Assembly: GCA_965247295.1 (NCBI GenBank)
Contig: CBDFGQ010000007.1
Span: 124,001-188,000 of the forward strand
Source of the DNA: CBDFGQ01 sp965247295
Lineage (GTDB): Bacteria > Chloroflexota > Dehalococcoidia > Lucifugimonadales > JAGWBF01
Length of the DNA stretch: 64,000 nucleotides
Direction: 5' to 3'
The notes under the pieces: model-generated
Told to the model about the DNA's origin: nothing
What the model saw: the letters and a program-made list of their open reading frames with translations, nothing else
Database searches by the model: none
Position numbers and translations under genes: made by a program
Part shown: in pieces, positions 33,378-41,713 of the stretch
Numbering within the stretch: the first letter of the stretch is position 1
Layout of the letters: each line of letters starts with the position of its first letter

Positions 33378-34214
33378 CTAGCCGCTCTCATCCGTCCATC
33401 GAGGGTACGAGCCGAAGATCTTGAGCATAGAGGTGTGGACTCTCAAGGCGTCGATCGCGCCCTTGACGAGAGGATCCTCTCGGTGTCCATCGCAGTCTAT
33501 AAGAAAGATGTACTCGCCCAGCGACTGTTTTGTTGGGCGGGACTCTACCTTGGCCAGGTTTATGTTGCGGTGGTTAAACTCCCCCAGCACCGTATAAAGA
33601 AGCCCAGGCTTATCGTCGTCAAAGGTGAAGCAAAGGGAGGTCTTGTCGCTTCCCGTGGGGGGGTGGTCCGCATGGGCCAGGACGACGAACCGCGTCGCAT
33701 TGGAGGAGTAGTCCTGGATGCCGTGGGCGAGGATCTCCACGCCGTAGAGCTCCGCAGCACGCCGCGGGGAGATGGCCGCCGCCGGCGTGGCGCTTCCCTT
33801 CATGTCCTCTACAGCGGCCACGGTGCTCAAAGAGGCTTCGGATTGGGCCTTGGGAAAACACCGCTCTAAAAACCCCCGGCATTGTCCCAGCGCCTGGGGG
33901 TGGGAATACACCGTTTGAATATCGGCGGGACGGGTCCCCGGCTTCACCATCAGGCAATGCTCTATGGGCAACACCAGCTCCCGCCTGATGAATAGTCTCT
34001 CCTCCTGGATCAGTATGTCCAGAGTATAGGTGACGGAGCCCTCCAGGCTGTTCTCGATGGGAACCACCCCTTCCTCCACGATGCCGGACGCCACCGCCAG
34101 GGCGACGGCCTGTATGCTGGGGAAGGGTTCTAGGTGGCCTTGGGGCTCGTGCCGCAGGGCTGCATCCTCTGAAAATGTGCCCTCCGGGCCCAGGAAAGCT
34201 ACGCGCTTGCCCAT
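33378..34214 (-). CDS. pheA: Prephenate dehydratase
   Basis: Converts prephenate to phenylpyruvate. 278 residues: FLGPEGTFSEDAAL at the start, VPIENSLEGSVTYTLDIL, the TRF motif in NATRFVVLAH and a C-terminal ACT regulatory domain (about 190-270, DDDKPGLLYTVLGEFNHRN, ESRPTKQSLGEY) expected to sense phenylalanine. No chorismate mutase domain. ATG 34214 shares one base with the stop of the upstream RCK gene (TGATG), so it is translated from the potassium-gene transcript. Confidence 0.95.
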   Translation of the reverse strand: MGKRVAFLGPEGTFSEDAALRHEPQGHLEPFPSIQAVALAVASGIVEEGVVPIENSLEGSVTYTLDILIQEERLFIRRELVLPIEHCLMVKPGTRPADIQTVYSHPQALGQCRGFLERCFPKAQSEASLSTVAAVEDMKGSATPAAAISPRRAAELYGVEILAHGIQDYSSNATRFVVLAHADHPPTGSDKTSLCFTFDDDKPGLLYTVLGEFNHRNINLAKVESRPTKQSLGEYIFLIDCDGHREDPLVKGAIDALRVHTSMLKIFGSYPRWTDESG

Positions 34215-34894
34215 CAGTCTACTCCTGTGAGGGTCTCGTACAGAAGCCGCTCCTCCTCCGCGTTTGTCACCGCCACCACCTCGTCCCCAGAATCTATGAT
34301 CAGCTCCTCAGAGGGTAGGACCGGACCCTGATTCTTCACCACCAGTGATATGAAGCTGTTGGGGGGTACCTCAAGGTCGCCAAGCGCCCTTCCCACGACG
34401 GCGGCGTCGGAGGGGACGTTGATGCTGATCATCTCCATCTGAACGGCTCCGGGGGATGGGAGTGACTTGAGATTCATCAGATGCACCAGGGCATGGCCGG
34501 GAATCTCTTCCTCGATGCTGGAGAGTATCATGTGGGTAGCGTTGATGGTAACGTCCACTCCCAGGAGCTTGAACAGGGCTTCGTTCTGCGGGTCCTTCAC
34601 CCGAGCCACCGTCTTCGGTGTATTGAAGAGGTTCTTTGCGATTTGGCAGGCGACCAGATTATCCTCATCCCTGGTAGCCACGGCAACTAGCACGTCCGCA
34701 CGGGCGGAACCCGCTTCCTTGAGCACACTCACTTCAGTGCCGTCACCGCGAAGGGCGATGCTTCCAAATTCGTCCCTCAAGGCCTCACAGCGGCGGCTCT
34801 CTTTTTCGATCACAAGCGTCTCATGGCCGATGGCCAGAAGGGCACTCGCCAGGTCGTACCCGACCCTACCACAGCCTACGATCACCACGTACAT
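34214..34894 (-). CDS. TrkA-type RCK protein (RCK_N + RCK_C)
   Basis: 226-residue cytoplasmic regulator of a potassium channel or transporter. The Rossmann start YVVIVGCGRVGYDLA binds a nucleotide, with the acidic residue of the second strand in LVIEKES; RCK_C follows from about 140 (SINVPSDAAVVGRALGDLEV). ATG 34894 begins the Rossmann motif exactly, although the frame is open upstream to 35047. It sits between a shorter RCK_N-only protein and pheA in one minus-strand run. Confidence 0.88.
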   Translation of the reverse strand: MYVVIVGCGRVGYDLASALLAIGHETLVIEKESRRCEALRDEFGSIALRGDGTEVSVLKEAGSARADVLVAVATRDEDNLVACQIAKNLFNTPKTVARVKDPQNEALFKLLGVDVTINATHMILSSIEEEIPGHALVHLMNLKSLPSPGAVQMEMISINVPSDAAVVGRALGDLEVPPNSFISLVVKNQGPVLPSEELIIDSGDEVVAVTNAEEERLLYETLTGVD

Positions 34895-34914
34895 GCGTCC
34901 TTCTCCCCGACGGA

Positions 34915-35337
34915 CTAGGGCACTGCCCTGGGGGCTGGAGAACCCTTGAGAGAGCTCTTGATGGTTCCTGCCAACAGGATGGTGGGACACACCACGTTTA
35001 TACCCATCTGGCTGTAGAACTCTTGCCTTCCAGGGTCGGTTACGCAACAGATCACATTACCCACATGGAAGATGTTGCTCGCTACCTGGGCAGCCATGAT
35101 GTTCTTGTTGTCGTCTTCGGAAAGGGCCAGGAAGGCATCAACGTTGTGGAGGCCCACGCTGCGAAGGTCCTCCATAAGGGAATCCGATGCCAACACGGCC
35201 TCTATGTGGGGCTCCTGTAGCAGGGACTCGAGGCGTTCGGAGTCTGAGTCCATAACCGTAACCGTGTGACCGTCCATCGCCAAGACGGTGGAGAGGTGAG
35301 ACCCCAGCTTGCCACTTCCCAGTATCAGGACACGCAT
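34915..35337 (-). CDS. RCK_N-only TrkA-like protein
   Basis: 140-residue protein with only the N-terminal Rossmann domain of TrkA (RVLILGSGKLGSHLS, VTVMDSDSERLE, ALSEDDNKNIMAAQVA) and a short tail; no RCK_C. Full TrkA proteins have about 220 or 450 residues. It may pair with the next RCK protein as a split regulator. It follows the UspA gene by 4 bases. Confidence 0.85.
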   Translation of the reverse strand: MRVLILGSGKLGSHLSTVLAMDGHTVTVMDSDSERLESLLQEPHIEAVLASDSLMEDLRSVGLHNVDAFLALSEDDNKNIMAAQVASNIFHVGNVICCVTDPGRQEFYSQMGINVVCPTILLAGTIKSSLKGSPAPRAVP

Positions 35338-35341
35338 AGCC

Positions 35342-35815
35342 CTAATTACCTGAGGGGGCTCTTCCTTGTTGGGCGGAGGGGGAGGTGGGAGGGTGCCCGT
35401 TCTGCTCCCGCCACAGGATGACCGGACAGGTAGCGTTCTTCAACACGTAAGAGGAAGTCTCCCCAAGGGTAAACTGCCCGAAGCGCCGCTTGTAGGGGAT
35501 TCCCAGCACTATTAGCTCCACATCTCTCTCGAGGGCCTCCTGTACGATGGCCGGTCCTGCGCGCCTGGCCTGAAGGTACTCTGCCTCCAGCTGGCACTTT
35601 TCCTCCTGGCCCAGGACCTCTATCTGGCGCAGAATGGCCTCTCCCGGGGTTGGGTCCACCTCGACATCCACGGGGAATTCTTGGTTGACCTCCATAATGT
35701 AGAGTGCGTACATCTTGGCCTTGCTGTCCTTCGATAGACCACAGGCGAGACGAAAGGCGCTCTCTCCCGCCCCGTCGCCATTGACCGGCACCAGTATCTT
35801 TTTCACGTCCATCAT
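35342..35815 (-). CDS. Universal stress protein (UspA family)
   Basis: 157-residue UspA-fold protein starting KKILVPVNGDGAGESAFRLA. The nucleotide-loop region reads GIPYKRRFGQFTLGETSSYV and ends CPVILWRE, close to the ATP-binding G-x2-G-x9-G-S/T pattern but not exact. Usp proteins often regulate Ktr/Trk systems, which fits its place between RCK genes. The double ATG at 35815 and 35812 leaves the start uncertain by one codon. Confidence 0.88.
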   Translation of the reverse strand: MMDVKKILVPVNGDGAGESAFRLACGLSKDSKAKMYALYIMEVNQEFPVDVEVDPTPGEAILRQIEVLGQEEKCQLEAEYLQARRAGPAIVQEALERDVELIVLGIPYKRRFGQFTLGETSSYVLKNATCPVILWREQNGHPPTSPSAQQGRAPSGN

Positions 35816-35895
35816 CTAGGCGGGCCTTCAGTGTTGTGGTAGTGGTACATTCATGCCCAACGCCGGGCGGGTGCCCGAAGGGGCCAAATGTGGAA

Positions 35896-36612
35896 TCACG
35901 CCGCGCGACCGGGTTCGAAGGCAGCCAGTTTCGCTTCCCCGGCCTGGTCCTTGACAGCGATGTGGATCTTTCCAAGCTGCTCGCTGTTGCCGGCCACTAT
36001 AAGTATATCCCCGGGCTTGATCACTTCGTCTTTGGCAGGTACTAGGTAGCAGTCCCTGCCCCTCTTGATGGCCAGCACGGCGACTCCGTATTTGTCACTG
36101 GGTCGAGCAAGGCCGGCTTCCTCTAGGGTGTGCTTGACTATCTGTTCCGGTGGCCTAAGCCTGGTAATGCCGTAGTTGGGCGCCACCTCCATGTAGTCCT
36201 GTACTCCCGGCTCAAACCCTATGTGGGCCAACCTTCGCCCCATCTCCTGCTCCGGGTAGATCACCTTGTCGGCCCCGATGCGCTCCATGGTCTGGCCGTG
36301 TAGCTCATTTACAGCGCGGGTTATGATGAAGGAAATGCCCAGATCTTTCAGGATGACGGTGGTCAGGATACTTGCCTGAATGTCGGAACCGATGGCCACC
36401 AGGCCCACGTCGAAGTTGGATACCCCAAGCTCCTTCAGTACGGTCTCGTTGGTAGCATCCGCCCTGACGGCATAGGTGACGTGGCCCAGCATCTCCTGTA
36501 CGTTCCTTTCGTCCAGGTCGATCCCCAGTACGTCGTGGCCCATCTGGTACAGCTCTCGCGCAATGCTGGCGCCGAACCTGCCCAGTCCTATCACCACCAC
36601 CTGTTTCTTCAT
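35896..36612 (-). CDS. ktrA: KtrA-type potassium-uptake regulator
   Basis: 238-residue RCK protein, gating ring of the KtrB channel. RCK_N starts QVVVIGLGRFGASIARELY with GIDLDERNVQEM as the nucleotide-specificity strand, then GVSNFDVGLVAIGSDIQAS. RCK_C (about 140-220) has RPPEQIVKHTLEEAGL and VIKPGDILIVAGNSEQL. It binds ADP/ATP and sets K+ flux at the membrane. ATG 36612 with GGAGGGC upstream. It lies about 50 bases downstream of ktrB, its partner. Confidence 0.92.
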   Translation of the reverse strand: MKKQVVVIGLGRFGASIARELYQMGHDVLGIDLDERNVQEMLGHVTYAVRADATNETVLKELGVSNFDVGLVAIGSDIQASILTTVILKDLGISFIITRAVNELHGQTMERIGADKVIYPEQEMGRRLAHIGFEPGVQDYMEVAPNYGITRLRPPEQIVKHTLEEAGLARPSDKYGVAVLAIKRGRDCYLVPAKDEVIKPGDILIVAGNSEQLGKIHIAVKDQAGEAKLAAFEPGRAA

Positions 36613-36664
36613 GCCCTCCTCCAGCCGTCGGCGAGTCAGACTAAGTAACCTCGCGGCCGAGCCG

Positions 36665-38095
36665 CTAACCTATTTTAACTCTTTCCTGGACAAAACGATA
36701 TACCGTGGCCTCCTCACGGGGGGCCAGCGCCAGCGCCAGGGTAAGGGGGCCCAGCCTGCCTACGAACATGGTTACGATGAAGAGTATCACGCCCGCTAGG
36801 CTAAGCTGGGGGGGAACGCCAGTGGACACCCCGGTGGTGCCAAAGGCCGATATGGTGTCGAAGTAAAGGTGGAGAAACGGTATGTCGCTGCCCTTCTCGG
36901 TGAAGGTGAGGGCCAGGGCTATCGTAAAGACAAGGACCATCCCCAGGGCTGCGACCGTAAGGGCCCGGTGGACCTGGAAGTGGGGTATCTCCCTGCCAAA
37001 GGCCTCGGCCTGGAGCCTTCCCCTTATGGAAGAAATGACGGCGGCTATTATCACCGCTAGGGTCGCTACCTTGATCCCCCCTGCGACCGACCCCGCCGCG
37101 CCGCCCACGAACATGAGGAAGGGGAGAAACAGGGTTGTCAGAGCCGTAGCCTGACCGAAGTCAAGGGCTGTTAGCCCCGCCGTCCTCCCACTGATTGAGT
37201 GGAATACTGACTGGAACATCTTCTGGGGCAGCGACGTGTCCCCCAGGGTTGCACTGTTGTCATATTCCGCGATGAAGAACACCAACGCCCCCAGTGCCCA
37301 TAGCAAGATGCTTGTGGTAAGCACCAGCTTGGTATCCAGAGCTAGCCTGGAGAACCTTCTCTGTCTGAATAGGTCCGCCAGCACGGTCCACCCTATCCCA
37401 CCCAGGATTACCAGCACGGCAAGGAAGGACAGAAGGGACGTGTTGCCGAAGAAGCTCTCCAGGCTGCTGGATTCGGGCAGTATGGAGAATCCGGCGTTGT
37501 TGAACGCGGACACGGAAAGGAATACGGACTGCCACAGGGCTTCATCTGCCGGGAACACCTCCCGCAGCCGCCACCACACCAGCAGGGTCCCGGCGACGTA
37601 AATGGCCAGGACTATCAAGATGATATTCCGCAGCACTGCCGCCAGCCCTCCGAGGCGGTCCACCCCCATAGTGTCGCGCATCAGCATACGCTCGGGGAGG
37701 GTGATACGCTGCCCCAGGATAATCAGGAAGAAGGTGGCCAGGGTGGTGAAGCCGAGACCGCCAACCAGCATGAGGGTGAAGATCACTCCGTGGCCAAAGG
37801 AGCTCCAGTAGCTCGTGGTGTTCTCGACCGTCAGACCCGTGACCGTCACCGCGGATGTGGCTGTGAAGAAGGCGACACGAAGAGGAGTGAAGCCGCTGCC
37901 GCTGTTGGCTACCGGCAGCCAGAGTAGGAGCCCGCCCAGGATTATCAGGCCTCCAAAGCTGTAAAACAGAATGAACGGCGCGGTAAACTGGCGGGTGGGG
38001 TGCCTGATGGGGGTGCCCCTGACGACCTCGGGCATGACTTCCCGCAGCCTGGGACGGCGTACTATCCTGTCGCCTATTCTTCCGCCGCGATTCAT
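36665..38095 (-). CDS. ktrB: KtrB/TrkH-family potassium transporter
   Basis: Potassium-translocating membrane subunit with four pore repeats, about 476 residues. Selectivity-filter loops: AVTVTGLT, SAFNNAGFSIL, ISGRTAGLT and FGTTGVSTG; the third has Arg-Thr-Ala-Gly. Hydrophobic helices run throughout, starting with FILFYSFGGLIILGGLLLWL. The N-terminus before the first helix is basic and cytoplasmic. I choose ATG 38095 over an earlier in-frame TTG at 38140, whose extra residues are not family-like. First gene of the minus-strand run ktrB-ktrA-uspA-RCK-RCK-pheA. Confidence 0.92.
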   Translation of the reverse strand: MNRGGRIGDRIVRRPRLREVMPEVVRGTPIRHPTRQFTAPFILFYSFGGLIILGGLLLWLPVANSGSGFTPLRVAFFTATSAVTVTGLTVENTTSYWSSFGHGVIFTLMLVGGLGFTTLATFFLIILGQRITLPERMLMRDTMGVDRLGGLAAVLRNIILIVLAIYVAGTLLVWWRLREVFPADEALWQSVFLSVSAFNNAGFSILPESSSLESFFGNTSLLSFLAVLVILGGIGWTVLADLFRQRRFSRLALDTKLVLTTSILLWALGALVFFIAEYDNSATLGDTSLPQKMFQSVFHSISGRTAGLTALDFGQATALTTLFLPFLMFVGGAAGSVAGGIKVATLAVIIAAVISSIRGRLQAEAFGREIPHFQVHRALTVAALGMVLVFTIALALTFTEKGSDIPFLHLYFDTISAFGTTGVSTGVPPQLSLAGVILFIVTMFVGRLGPLTLALALAPREEATVYRFVQERVKIG

Positions 38096-38498
38096 ATATT
38101 CCGCCGGCCCCTGCACCCAGAGCCGTGAAGCGTGCGGCAATTAACCATTGACCCTCCGCGCCACAGCCGGTCTGGGACCGTCTCACCCCATACCTTATCG
38201 GTCACAGCCACCAAGTATAACTCAGGGATGGAACCAGGGAAAGTGCGGTCGGTCACTGGCTGAGGCCGCTGAAGCAGCCGACGCGGGCGTGGGTACGTCA
38301 ACCTAAACCGGCTTCGAAGCCCGATGAACCTTTGCTCCCTATTGACGAATCCAATAGAACAGGAGGTGCGTACCGGAAATAGAAAGCGATTGCCGGTTCG
38401 ATTATGTCTACTACTGGGCAATTATCGGCTTCAAATTACCTTGACAACAGGTAGGCCTTGTGCTAGATTACGTGACCACAGAAAGGGGTGGTGACTGT
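38096..38498. other. Divergent intergenic region between ktrB and the small Cys/His protein
   Basis: About 400 bases without a supported gene. The right end carries a near-consensus promoter for the plus-strand gene. The ktrB promoter should also be here but I see no clear hexamers. Sequence around 38150-38350 has no coding look on either strand. Confidence 0.4.
38441..38469 (+). promoter_or_regulatory. Promoter of the small Cys/His protein gene
   Basis: TTGACA at 38441-38446 and TAGATT at 38464-38469 with a 17-base spacer. It predicts a start of transcription near 38476, which rules out the earlier in-frame codon at 38460 and favours the ATG at 38499. Confidence 0.7.
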
Positions 38499-38750
38499 AT
38501 GGTGCAGCAAGCTTCCAGACCGGTGTCTGGAGAGAAACTACAAAAAACGGAGTGCCGCCATCACTGGATCATAGAGGCTCCCGTGGGGCCCGTGAGCAGG
38601 GGTGTGTGTCGAGTCTGCGGTGACGTGCGGCAGTTCAAAAACTATATCGAGGCGGCCCCCTGGGGCGAAGAAGCGCCCGTCCCTACTTCAACCGAGCGAC
38701 ACCCTGAGCTCTCTACTTCAAAGGACATGGATGAGCCTGAAGAGGAGTAA
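38499..38750 (+). CDS. Small Cys/His-rich protein, function unknown
   Basis: 83-residue protein, not recognised as a named family. Residues 15-50 carry ECRHHWIIEAPVGPVSRGVC, then RVCGDVRQFKNYIEAAPW: a Cys-x2-His-His ... Cys-x2-Cys arrangement that looks like a single zinc ribbon or knuckle. The tail is acidic and Pro/Ser/Glu-rich, ending EPEEE. GGGGTGG lies about 8 bases before ATG 38499, and a promoter is directly upstream. Small zinc-ribbon proteins of this look may be regulators or ribosome-associated, but that is a guess. Confidence 0.7.
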   Translation: MVQQASRPVSGEKLQKTECRHHWIIEAPVGPVSRGVCRVCGDVRQFKNYIEAAPWGEEAPVPTSTERHPELSTSKDMDEPEEE

Positions 38751-38790
38751 GACCCCGGATCGTCGGGGCGTCCCTCGGCTCGAACCTTCC

Positions 38791-39040
38791 TTTAGTAAGC
38801 TGCCATTGTTCCGGTAGGATAACTCTCTCGTGTACCCTCTGGCTCCCAGACCGACGTGTCATTCCTGAGGCTGTGCGGATCCCCTAGTAGTGGTATGTGC
38901 CCCTAACGGAACATGTCCCGCTCTGGGGGCCTGATTAGGGCTCTCGCGCCCTTTGGCGTGTCGCCGCTGGCCTCCTCGGGCTCATTGGGGTAGCCTTTTA
39001 TCAGGGCCACGGGCACGCCCGCCACCTTCCCGGTTACGAG
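38791..39040. repeat. Direct repeat copy 1 (carries intact cofE 3' end)
   Basis: 250 bases nearly identical to 39365-39602. Read on the minus strand it begins inside the last part of a cofE coding sequence, VTGKVAGVPVALIKG, and continues as YPNEPEEASGDTPKGARALI and RPPERDMFR to a stop, which is the normal CofE C-terminus. There is no cofE body attached to it. Homology stops abruptly at both ends (38791 and 39040). Confidence 0.9.
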
Positions 39041-39364
39041 CGCCTTGGGAAACCCAGTTCAGTCGCGCCTTGGCCCGCCTGCAAGCCATTCCATTCCCGG
39101 CCTGACAGCCAGCCTGCAACTGACCCAACGTCCCCGCAAACTCGCGCCACCCCGGTCCGCGAGAGTCCCCTGCTGCGTATCCTCTCGCCATCCCGCGCAT
39201 CGCAACTCCCGCATAGGGCCTTAGGGGCCCTGTGCGGCGCCTGAAGACCGTCCGCCGGCCTCCCCATCTACCCCAAGACCCCAGGCCATCTCCCCTGTAG
39301 CTCCCTCACCCACCCCCTTCCGCTGCCCTCACGCCGTCCATCCGTGTCCTTCGGTGGATTCGGG
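39041..39364. other. Unique spacer between the two repeat copies
   Basis: 324 bases, GC-rich, no recognisable gene on either strand and no similarity to the flanks of the repeat that I can see. It is C-rich on the plus strand. Confidence 0.4.
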
Positions 39365-39602
39365 TTTAGTAAGCTGCCATTGTTCCGGTAGGATAACTCT
39401 CTCGTGTACCCTCTGGCTCCCAGACCGACGTGTCATTCCAGGCTGTGCGGATCCCCTAGTAGTGGTATGTGCCCCTAACGGAACATGTCCCGCTGGGGGC
39501 CTGATTAGGGCTCTCGCGCCCTTTGACGTGTCGCCGCTGGCCTCCTCGGGCTCATTGGGGTAGCAGGGCCACGGGCACGCCCGCCACCTTCCCGGTTACG
39601 AG
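39365..39602. repeat. Direct repeat copy 2 (overlaps damaged cofE 3' end)
   Basis: 238 bases matching 38791-39040 except for three small gaps (8, 2 and 2 bases) and a few substitutions. The 8-base gap, CCTTTTAT missing near 39563, lies inside the cofE reading frame and causes its early stop. Confidence 0.9.
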
Positions 39603-40238
39603 CTCGGCGGCTGCGGCCAGCTCGTCGGCGACGGCGATGACTGTAGTGCGCATGAGCTTGCCCCAGGCGTCCAACTTCCCCCTGTAGTCCCGCATTGGGT
39701 TCATCCCGGCCACTCCGATCGCCACGTTCACCGCCGCCTCGCGCCAGGGTCGGCCGAAGGTGTCGGAGATAATGACGGCCACGTCCACCCCCAGCCGCTC
39801 GCCGATGCCCAGCCGTATCCCGTCCGCCGAGGCGTCGGGGTCGATGGGCAGGAGGGCCAGGGTATCGTCGCCTGGTACGTTGGAGGCGTCCACGCCGGCG
39901 TTGGCGCAGTTAAAACCGTGTCTGGTTTCGCTGATGATGTTGCCCCGGTCCATGCGCACGATGCGGGCACTCTCGCGCAGGATCACCTCGGTGTGGCGGG
40001 GGTCCCGGTTGTGGCCCTCCGAGAGCTGAATCGCGATGGCCGAGGGCTGGATGTCACCCATGTTGACGACCCGGCCCTCCGCCTTGGAGACGATCTTCTG
40101 GGTGACGACCACGATGTCACGGGCCTCGATGATGATGCCCTTTGTGCCGGCTGCTTCAACGATCAGCCTGGCCAGGTCGTCCCCTGCCTTTATCTCGGGC
40201 ATGCCGGCGATGCCCATAACGTGAACCCCTGGCGTCAT
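39552..40238 (-). CDS. cofE: Coenzyme F420-0:L-glutamate ligase, C-terminus frameshifted
   Basis: CofE adds glutamates to F420-0 using GTP. From ATG 40238: VHVMGIAGMPEIKAGDDLA, VVTQKIVSKAEGR (the conserved QK.VSKaEgR motif), ALLPIDPDASADGIR, DVAVIISDTFGRPWREA and GVAGMNPMRDYRGKLDAWG. The frame ends PVALLPQ at 39552 because an 8-base deletion shifts it. The expected end (PVALIKGYPNEPEEA through RPPERDMFR) exists intact in the duplicated segment at 38791-39040. The present protein of 228 residues lacks about the last 35, which may or may not be tolerated. F420 would serve luciferase-like oxidoreductases. Confidence 0.88.
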   Translation of the reverse strand: MTPGVHVMGIAGMPEIKAGDDLARLIVEAAGTKGIIIEARDIVVVTQKIVSKAEGRVVNMGDIQPSAIAIQLSEGHNRDPRHTEVILRESARIVRMDRGNIISETRHGFNCANAGVDASNVPGDDTLALLPIDPDASADGIRLGIGERLGVDVAVIISDTFGRPWREAAVNVAIGVAGMNPMRDYRGKLDAWGKLMRTTVIAVADELAAAAELVTGKVAGVPVALLPQ

Positions 40239-40359
40239 GCTCTCTGCTCCATCTGCGTACCCTGACAGGTGCAGCCCCAGTATAGCGCCCCCAGGTTCGC
40301 TGTGCTACAATTTATCCCCTCGCCTAATGGGGCGCGGTCTAGTTTAGTCGGAGGAGGAC

Positions 40360-40935
40360 ATGACCTCTTCTGCCCGAAAAAAGATATACACCAGGTATGG
40401 AGATGAGGGGACCACCGGACTGCTCTACGGCGGCCGGGTTTCCAAGGACGATCCCCATACCGAGGCTTACGGAATCACCGACGAGGCCGTGTCTACCATG
40501 GGCCTGGCCCGAGCACTGTCCCAGGATGCCCGGGTCAAGGAGATTCTGACGGGCCTCCAGCGGCAGCTCTTCACCGTCGCGGCCGAGCTGGCCACCGACC
40601 CTCGGCGGTACGAGATGTTCAAACGCCACTTCAAGCCGGTCACGCCGGACATGGTAACCGAATTGGAGGAGTTGATAGACGGGCTGGAAGAGGATGTGGA
40701 GATGCCCAATGTATTTATCCTGCCTGGAGGCTCGCCGGCGTCGGCGGCCATAGACATGGCCCGGTGCAGCGTCCGAACGGCCGAGCGGAGGGTGGTAGCC
40801 CTGAAGGAGCAGGACAAGCTAACCAATCTGGACATCCTACGGTATATGAACCGTCTGGGCGACCTGCTGTTTGTCCTCGCTCGCTACGAGGACCGGGAGT
40901 TGCCCCTGGAGAAGGTTACAGGGGAGACAATTTAG
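40360..40935 (+). CDS. PduO-type ATP:cob(I)alamin adenosyltransferase
   Basis: Forms adenosylcobalamin from cob(I)alamin and ATP. 191 residues with the family motifs YTRYGDEGTTGLLYGGRVSK, DPHTEAYG, FILPGGSPASAAIDMARCSV with RTAERRV, and MNRLGDLLFVLARYED. ATG 40360 with GGAGGAGG upstream and an extended -10 (TGcTACAAT at 40303-40311). This is unrelated in fold to the CobO/BtuR-type enzyme at 56 kb, so the genome has both types. It may load the mutase served by MeaB. Confidence 0.93.
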   Translation: MTSSARKKIYTRYGDEGTTGLLYGGRVSKDDPHTEAYGITDEAVSTMGLARALSQDARVKEILTGLQRQLFTVAAELATDPRRYEMFKRHFKPVTPDMVTELEELIDGLEEDVEMPNVFILPGGSPASAAIDMARCSVRTAERRVVALKEQDKLTNLDILRYMNRLGDLLFVLARYEDRELPLEKVTGETI

Positions 40936-40951
40936 GTCCGCGGGCTAGGCA

Positions 40952-41713
40952 ATGATCCTAGGGGTTGTAGACAAGAGAGAGACTTCTGGTCATAGGTGGC
41001 GTCTGGCAGGCGTCATCGTGGCTATGATGTGGCTGGGCCCGGCCGCATGTGGGGAAGATGGTGCAACGCCCGTACCTGTGCCCCTGGAGTCATCGCGCTC
41101 TGTCAGCTTTACGACCCAGGACGGCGTGGAGATCACGGGGCGGCTCTTCGGCGAGGGGCAGACTGGGGTGGTGCTTTCCCACATGTACCCCGCCGACCAG
41201 AGCAGCTGGTGGGAATTCGGCCAGTCCCTGGCTGAGAGTGGGTATATGGCCCTGACCTTCGACTTCCGCGGTTACGGCGACTCGGGAGGCAGGAAGGATA
41301 TAGAGGTGATAGATAGGGACGTGGAGGCGGCCATGGAGTACCTTAGAGCGGAGGGGGCCTCTCGCATCTTTCTGGCGGGTGCCAGCATGGGTGGGACAGC
41401 TTCCCTGAAGGTGGCGGCAAGGCACAATGTGGCTGGGGTCGTCAGCCTCTCGGCGCCCCTGGAGTTCAGAGGGATGAGCGTCAAGGGTGAGCGAATACGT
41501 GTGCCCGTGCTCCTCATAGTCACCGATGGAGATGGTTCTGCGATGAACAGCCTCGAGAGAATGATTGAGGAAGGCGTCGTGGGAGGGCCCGAGCTGACAA
41601 GCGGGATGGTGTACTCGGGAAGCAACAAACACGGTACCGACATATTGAAGGGTGACGACGCAGTGGCGTCCGCCGCACGTATCCTGGCCTTCCTAGAGTC
41701 CCATGGGCGATGA
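40952..41713 (+). CDS. Alpha/beta-hydrolase lipoprotein
   Basis: 253-residue predicted surface lipoprotein: N-terminal helix (LAGVIVAMMWLG) ending in a lipobox-like GPAAC-G, Cys about residue 33. The hydrolase fold follows: VVLSHMYPADQSSW as the oxyanion strand, DFRGYGDSGG, nucleophile elbow GASMGG, Asp in LLIVTDGDGSAM and His in GSNKHGTD. It resembles dienelactone hydrolase-type enzymes; the substrate is unknown. Its stop overlaps the hisH start (ATGA). Confidence 0.85.
   Translation: MILGVVDKRETSGHRWRLAGVIVAMMWLGPAACGEDGATPVPVPLESSRSVSFTTQDGVEITGRLFGEGQTGVVLSHMYPADQSSWWEFGQSLAESGYMALTFDFRGYGDSGGRKDIEVIDRDVEAAMEYLRAEGASRIFLAGASMGGTASLKVAARHNVAGVVSLSAPLEFRGMSVKGERIRVPVLLIVTDGDGSAMNSLERMIEEGVVGGPELTSGMVYSGSNKHGTDILKGDDAVASAARILAFLESHGR

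Noticed and set aside
38982..39364. Minus-strand open frames in the spacer of the duplicated segment
   Set aside because: Arg/Gly-rich translations with no family likeness; typical of GC-rich noncoding sequence.
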